Positions 59,424 through 64,000 of a stretch of 64,000 bases of DNA are shown in pieces. This DNA comes from Botryosphaeria dothidea (taxonomy: Eukaryota > Ascomycota > Dothideomycetes > Botryosphaeriales > Botryosphaeriaceae). Positions within the stretch are counted from its first letter, which is position 1. Each line of letters opens with the position of its first letter. Where the stretch lies: positions 3,286,001 to 3,350,000 of the forward strand of contig WWBZ02000073.1 of assembly GCA_011503125.2 (NCBI GenBank), written 5' to 3'. Below the pieces are notes generated by a model that did not search any database, was not told where the DNA came from, and saw only the letters and a program-made list of their open reading frames with translations. Position numbers and translations under genes: made by a program.

Positions 59424-59947
59424 TCTTCGACAGATGTAAAAGACTCATCATGATGGGGAGACCATCAACCTTAAAAGGGAACAAAACAAAAATAGACTCT
59501 TACCCGTTCGCATGTGGCTTGCATCAGAAACTTGGCCAGCACTTTTGGACCCCACGAAGGCTTATAAGGCGCTCCATGGTGGAACTCGATTGATCAGCAT
59601 CTGGCCCCCAAATTTGCTAGTACCAGCCATCTCTTTAGCGCAATTCTTTGCAGCAGTGCAGAGTGCAGCGAAGTATCGGGTCAGCATCAACGGCCTCCGA
59701 TACAAGACGCATTTACCGGGACAGCTTGATCAGTGAAAATGCAACACACTTACGTCCAGATGAATGCTTCCGCGGCCTATAATAATCTTTAATCTTTCTC
59801 TGGCCCCTTGGTGGGAGTTTCGCATTTGGCGCTAACCATCGGCTGCAACGCAGTGTGAATCCTGCCATATTATTTTGTACCATCTGTGCGAGATTGGCGA
59901 AACCCCAAATTTCCTGTTTGGGATGCAGACCAACCTCACACCACCAA
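59424..59947. other. Intergenic, DUF6536 promoter
   Basis: About 520 bp without a supported gene. Confidence 0.5.
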
Positions 59948-61093
59948 CTAGTCAATTTGCACGTCCTCCCTCCTTTGGCTGTCCTCGCAAGCATCCCACA
60001 GAATATCCCTTACTTGGTTGAATCCCATCCTCTTCCCGTCCTCACCGTTGAATCCCCTCTCCATCATCCCCTCCAGCTCCGGATAAGTCTCCGCAAACTC
60101 TCCCACCCGCTCTCTCACCTCCCGCCACTCCTCCTCTCCTACCCTCCCGCCAAACCTCTGCACCACCTCCCTCACCTCCCCCCATTCGCCAACCACCCCA
60201 GCAAATCCCTCCTCTTCGCCGCCCACACCCCCTCATCCTCGCACCACACCCACTCCGCCACGCTCCCATTCCCCGCCTCCCACTCCCCCAACAGCTCGTC
60301 CCGCCGCCTGCCCATGCACCACCACGCCACGTTCCGCTCATCCTCCACCCCCCTCGACCCTCCTCCACGGCCCCACCCGCCCGTGTCGCCGCCACATACG
60401 CATCGTCCACGACCCGCAGCCCGCCGCCCCGCACGCGGAAGTGCACCCCGCCCACCCGCTCCGCCGCGTACCTCGCCCACGGCAGCGGCGCCTCCCCGTC
60501 GTCCCAGCCGTACTGCGCGCCCGCCAGGTCCAGCGCGGGCGGCTCGGGCGCGCCGCTTGCGACGAGGTGGACGGCCAGCCGGAGGGGGAGGGGGAGGGGG
60601 AGAGGGAGAGGGGGCGCGGGCGCGGAGGGCGAGCTCGTGGATGCTGGTCGCCAGCGCTGTGCGTCTCGTCAGCGTTTGTTTTTTTTTTTTTTTTCTGGCG
60701 GGAGAGGAGGGGAGGACGCACGCCCGACGACCCTCTCGATCATGTCCGCCATGACGACCGCGGCGTCTTCGCAAATGCACGTCGCGAGCAGCGCGCGCCG
60801 GGGAAGGGGTAGAGCGCGAGCTCGCAGAGGTCGTAGGGCGCGTCGTGGGCTGCGAGGGCGGGGTCGTGGACGAGGTGCAGCGTGGATGGGGTGTGGAGGT
60901 GGGCGGTCAGGGGTTGGTCGTAGGTGTTGCGTGCGCCAGGTGGAGTAGGCGGCGTGGAGGAGGGCGGAGGCGCGGAAGAAGGCGTTGCGGAGGCGGTGGG
61001 TCGAGGGGTGGGCGGGCGGGCGGGCGGGCAGTGGTCTGGGTGAGGGGTGGTGGCTTCGAGGGAGAGGGCGGCCGTGGTGTCGTTGTCTTCCAT
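59948..61093 (-). pseudogene. Hypothetical protein gene with multiple frame breaks
   Basis: Starting at ATG 61,093 (MEDNDTTAALSLEATT) the minus strand contains protein-like text that changes frame several times. The pieces are LHLVHDPALAAHDAPYDLCE then LALYPFPGAR; CICEDAAVVMADMIERVVG; ATSIHELALRA; APEPPALDLAGAQYGWDDGE then APLPWARYAAERVGGVHFRV; VEDERNVAWWCMGRRRDELL; and EVREVVQRFGGRVGEEEWRE through to the end at 59,948. One change, across the poly-A stretch at about 60,675-60,697, can be an intron. The others fall at G6 runs or GC/CT repeats, so they could be consensus errors in a real gene. The family is unknown to me; no membrane segments or catalytic motifs are evident. Confidence 0.5.
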
Positions 61094-61258
61094 TGTGCGC
61101 TGGTCGTGGATGGTTCGAGCTGTGCTGTGGAAGAGAGTCGGTTGTTGCAGCGTCAAGTGAAGAAGATGGAAAAAGGCACGAAGGTGAGGTGGAGAGATGC
61201 ATGTCATGTTGATGCTGCGGATTTATATGGCTGCGCGAATCTCCAAGCAGAGTGGACT

Positions 61259-63203
61259 TCACCCTACCACGACGTTCCTCACCCGGTACCAGATCGACCT
61301 CTTCTTCACCTCCTCAACCTCAGTCTCAGGCACCAAGTCTTCACGACGTCCAGTGTAGATATCCATCTCCTCCAGCTTCACAAACTTCGTCTTGTTCCAG
61401 AACTTGTACACGACGACTAGAAGGATGAACACGGGTATCAGGATGTAGTTGATAACAAAGTCCTGGGCACTGAAAGGATTCAGGAATGCCGTGTAGCCTG
61501 GAGAGCAAGTCAGAAATGAACAAGAGACGGAAGATACAAGACACTCACCTTGGAAGAAGATCAAGAAAACGTTGGCCGCCAAGCAGGCATAGGTGCCATA
61601 CGGATACCACAGAGCCTTGAACGGCAAATCGGCAATGCTTTGCCCCTGTACCACCATGGCCTGGCGGAAGCGAATGTGCACCCACTCAATCACCGCCCAG
61701 ACGATGAACGTGGCAACTCCAGAGAGCGTGATGAGAGCCTCATACAAGACACCAGCGTTGGAAGACTGCGAGAGGAAAGCAATGCACGCCCAGAAGTTGG
61801 AGAAGAGCAGGGCCGCCCACGGGACACCACCATTGTTGGCCTTGCCCAGGAACTTTGGGGCCATGTTGTTACGCGCCAAATGGATGATCGTCCTGGAGGA
61901 GACATATAGCGCCGAGTTGCCGGCGGAGATGACAGAGATCACAATGAGGGCGTTGATCAGGTGAGCGGCTGGCGCGATATTGGCATCCGTCATGGAGATG
62001 GTCAAGGGCGAAGATGCAGTCTTGGATCCCTTGCCAATGAGACGCGAGTCGGTGTAGGGAATGAGAATGCCGATGAAGAACATCATTCCGATGTAGAAGA
62101 TGAGGATACGCCAGAAGACCTGGCTGATGGCACGCGGCACGGCCTTGCGAGGGTTCGAGGATTCACCGGCCGTGATGCCGACCCTGATGGTGTCAGCCAA
62201 CCTGGTCAGATGCGGGATTTCGGACAGACTTACATCTCGGTTCCGGCATACAGCGTACCGGCAATGACAAGGGTCCTGGCCACGCCGTTGATGCCATCGG
62301 CAAAGGCGCCCGGGTCATCCCAGTACTTGAAGCCAATCTTCCGGGGGCCAATGCCGCCAGCAGAGATGCAGATGGCCAGGATGAAGAAGATGGAAATGGA
62401 AATGACTTTGATCCTGCAGAGCGTCAGTGGAATGGAAACGTCCGGCGGTCCGGAGAACTTACAGAGACAGCCAGTACTCAACTTCTCCGTATGCAAGGAC
62501 ACCGAGCATACTCAGAGAGATAAAGAGTGCCCAGAAGATGAGAATCCACGCCCATTGAGGCACCACATCGGTCCAGTACATGACGACAAGCGAGATGGCA
62601 TTGTACTCGTTGGCCAGGACCTGTTGCCGTCAGTGCATGGACCCACAAAAAAGCATCAGGCGACTTTACAGTAACCCAGAGATACCAGTACGCCCAGCCC
62701 AAAGCGAAAGACAGGGCAGGATCAATGAAGCGGCCAGCATAGTCGGTGAAGGAGCCGGTAACGGGAATCAGGGTGGCCAGTTCTCCGAGGGATTGCCTGG
62801 TGGAGACGGTCAGCGGAGGCGTTCCCCGTGGGGAAGCAAACTCTTACATAACGAAAAAGACGATGATGCCGACCAGCGAGAAGCTGATGAGGATGCCTCC
62901 TGGGCCGGCGAGACGAAGAGCATTTCCCGAACCGACGAGAAGACCAGGTCCGATGATGCCTGGGAGGGTGTCAGTGTGCTGAGTGGTATGGTACGAGAGA
63001 GTGTGTCAGTGTGCTGAGTGTTATGGGACAAGGGAGAGAAAAAAGCTGGGCTTGCCTCCGATGGCGATCATCTGTAAATGCCTGGACTTGAGCTGGCGCT
63101 TGAGGGGCTTGAAGTCGGCATCGCGAGGCTGCTCGTCAGAGCGCACCTCGGTGTCGACGAAGAGCTCGTCGTTCCTCTTCCGCGTGTCGTCGTAATCGGC
63201 CAT
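61259..63203 (-). CDS. Amino-acid permease (yeast amino-acid transporter family)
   Basis: Seven exons, 63,203-63,056, 62,959-62,848, 62,796-62,670, 62,620-62,463, 62,413-62,234, 62,183-61,549 and 61,497-61,259; predicted 532 aa, normal for the APC-superfamily YAT group. These plasma-membrane carriers import amino acids with protons. The start of helix 1 shows the family signature LKSRHLQMIAIGGIIGPGLL (residues 38-57). Later motifs are SLGELATLIPVTGSFTDYAG (helix 3), YWYLWVTVLANEYNAISLV, AGTEMVGITAGESSNPRKAV, SAGNSALYVSSRTIIHLARN and GVPWAALLFSNFWACIAFLS. About 12 hydrophobic segments are visible. Cytosolic tails are short. The first intron (62,960-63,055, 96 bp) has a GC donor (GAG|GCAAGC). 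All other introns are about 50 bp and GT-AG. The substrate cannot be told from sequence. Confidence 0.93.
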
Positions 63204-64000
63204 TTTCCAGCAGGTGGTGCAGAGGGCTGGGAGAAGGCACGAGAGGGCCCGCGCAACGGGGTATAAAAAGTCTGAGGGCGCGTTTGGCCGACAAATGTTG
63301 TTACCTCACAGCGAGTTTCTGGGCACTTGGCGCAAACCCACCCAGGTCGCGAAAAGAGGCGGCGATAGCGACAAATGGCGTGCTCGCGGCCTGTCGCTCT
63401 TGGCGGCAGGCCATACCAAGCCCGTCAAGCTTCCTCTTGCTTTTCTTGTGGCCGGTGTAGGGCTGACCGCTCCCGCCCGCCTGTGTCGAGCACGCCATCT
63501 GCTTGCGAGTGAGCAGCCGTCGTCAGCGCCCGCGGGGGAGCATCGCGGGGCCTGGATCTGGCGATGCGTTTCTTCAGACGTCTCTTGGCTGATGACCGTC
63601 CAGGACCCCACGCGGCGGCACCGCGGCCTGGGGCAGCCCTGTCCTCCTGGGGTTGCTCCCGAGCCTCAATTCCAGGCCCTTTTGCTAAGGAAACCCCCTG
63701 CTTGCCGCCGATGACGCCCGAAGATGCTTGGCAACCACTTATCCGGGCGGAAGGCTCGTTTTCTAGAAGACCGAGTCTTGGCTGCCGAGCGGGGCGCGGC
63801 CGTCGGCCTGGAGCAGTGTTTGGGGAATAAGATAAGATCCTTCCTGTCAAAGATCCATCGTGAACAGCCCACCACTTACTCAACAGACACACTTTGCCGG
63901 CGGAACTTTGTGAGTTCTGGCCTGGTAGAGAATGTTACGGCAGATACCGTCGGGGAACTGAACAGCGGCCACATGTTGGCGACTTGTATGTACTACCATA
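63204..64000. other. Upstream region of the permease, no supported gene
   Basis: GC-rich promoter-side sequence. Overlapping open frames on both strands to the window end are compositional and show no domain. Confidence 0.5.

Noticed and set aside
59948..61420. Several long overlapping frames rich in Pro/Arg/Gly
   Set aside because: These are compositional frames in very GC-rich DNA. Only the minus-strand pieces with balanced composition and family-like text were kept.
1..64000. CRISPR array, bacterial operon or secondary-metabolite cluster
   Set aside because: No spaced direct repeats, no Shine-Dalgarno-linked gene runs, and no polyketide, peptide or terpene synthase were found. The gene content is that of a fungal chromosome.

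Overview
The window is chromosomal DNA of a filamentous ascomycete (Pezizomycotina). Dothideomycetes is my best guess, from the two-compartment layout. The genes are intron-rich, with about 50-nt GT-AG introns and CTAAC/CTGAC-like branch points. They encode typical fungal proteins: a coiled-coil GATA factor of the AreB/ASD-4 type, a Prs5-type PRPP synthetase, an Lsb6-type PI4-kinase, Sse1/Hsp110, DUF6536 and DUF3176 proteins, and a yeast-type amino-acid permease.

Positions 1 to about 28,230 form a gene-free, AT-rich block of nested, dead transposons. The dinucleotides CA and TG are almost absent from long stretches, which is the footprint of repeat-induced point mutation (RIP, CpA to TpA). 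The layers I could resolve are these: a plus-strand Ty1/copia pol fragment (1-1,810); a minus-strand copia element broken into pieces (about 2,040-2,969 and 14,522-19,496); a complete Ty3/gypsy element with 232-bp LTRs and a TCGAA target duplication (2,975-14,516); a full-length LINE inside the gypsy (6,610-11,756, minus); a tRNA-derived SINE in the copia pol (15,667-16,282); a Fot1/pogo DNA transposon in the copia gag (about 17,341-19,206); a second full-length LINE (19,511-24,656, plus); and a 5'-truncated third LINE (about 25,080-28,232). The SINE shares its 3' tail with the LINEs, so the two probably formed a SINE/LINE pair.

From 28,230 to the end the DNA is GC-balanced and carries genes. 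In order they are: a Rad5/HLTF-like SNF2-RING helicase (-), PI4-kinase type II (-), the AreB-like GATA factor (+), a PRPP synthetase subunit (-), a GNAT acetyltransferase (+), an alpha/beta-hydrolase pseudogene (-), Hsp110 (+), tRNA-Arg(ACG) (-), a DUF3176 pseudogene (-), a DUF6536 membrane protein (-), a frame-broken hypothetical gene (-) and an amino-acid permease (-). Most are unlinked housekeeping functions and not a cluster. Exon boundaries were deduced by hand from splice signals and reading-frame continuity.

The items most worth a second look are the SINE/LINE pair with its intact 14-bp target duplication; the uneven saturation of RIP (a spared pocket inside LINE copy 1, and fading toward the gene-rich edge in LINE copy 3); a 107-bp un-mutated LTR-like insert at 1,001-1,107; and a DUF3176 gene whose frame is intact except for six TAG/TAA stops, each explicable by one CpA-to-TpA change.
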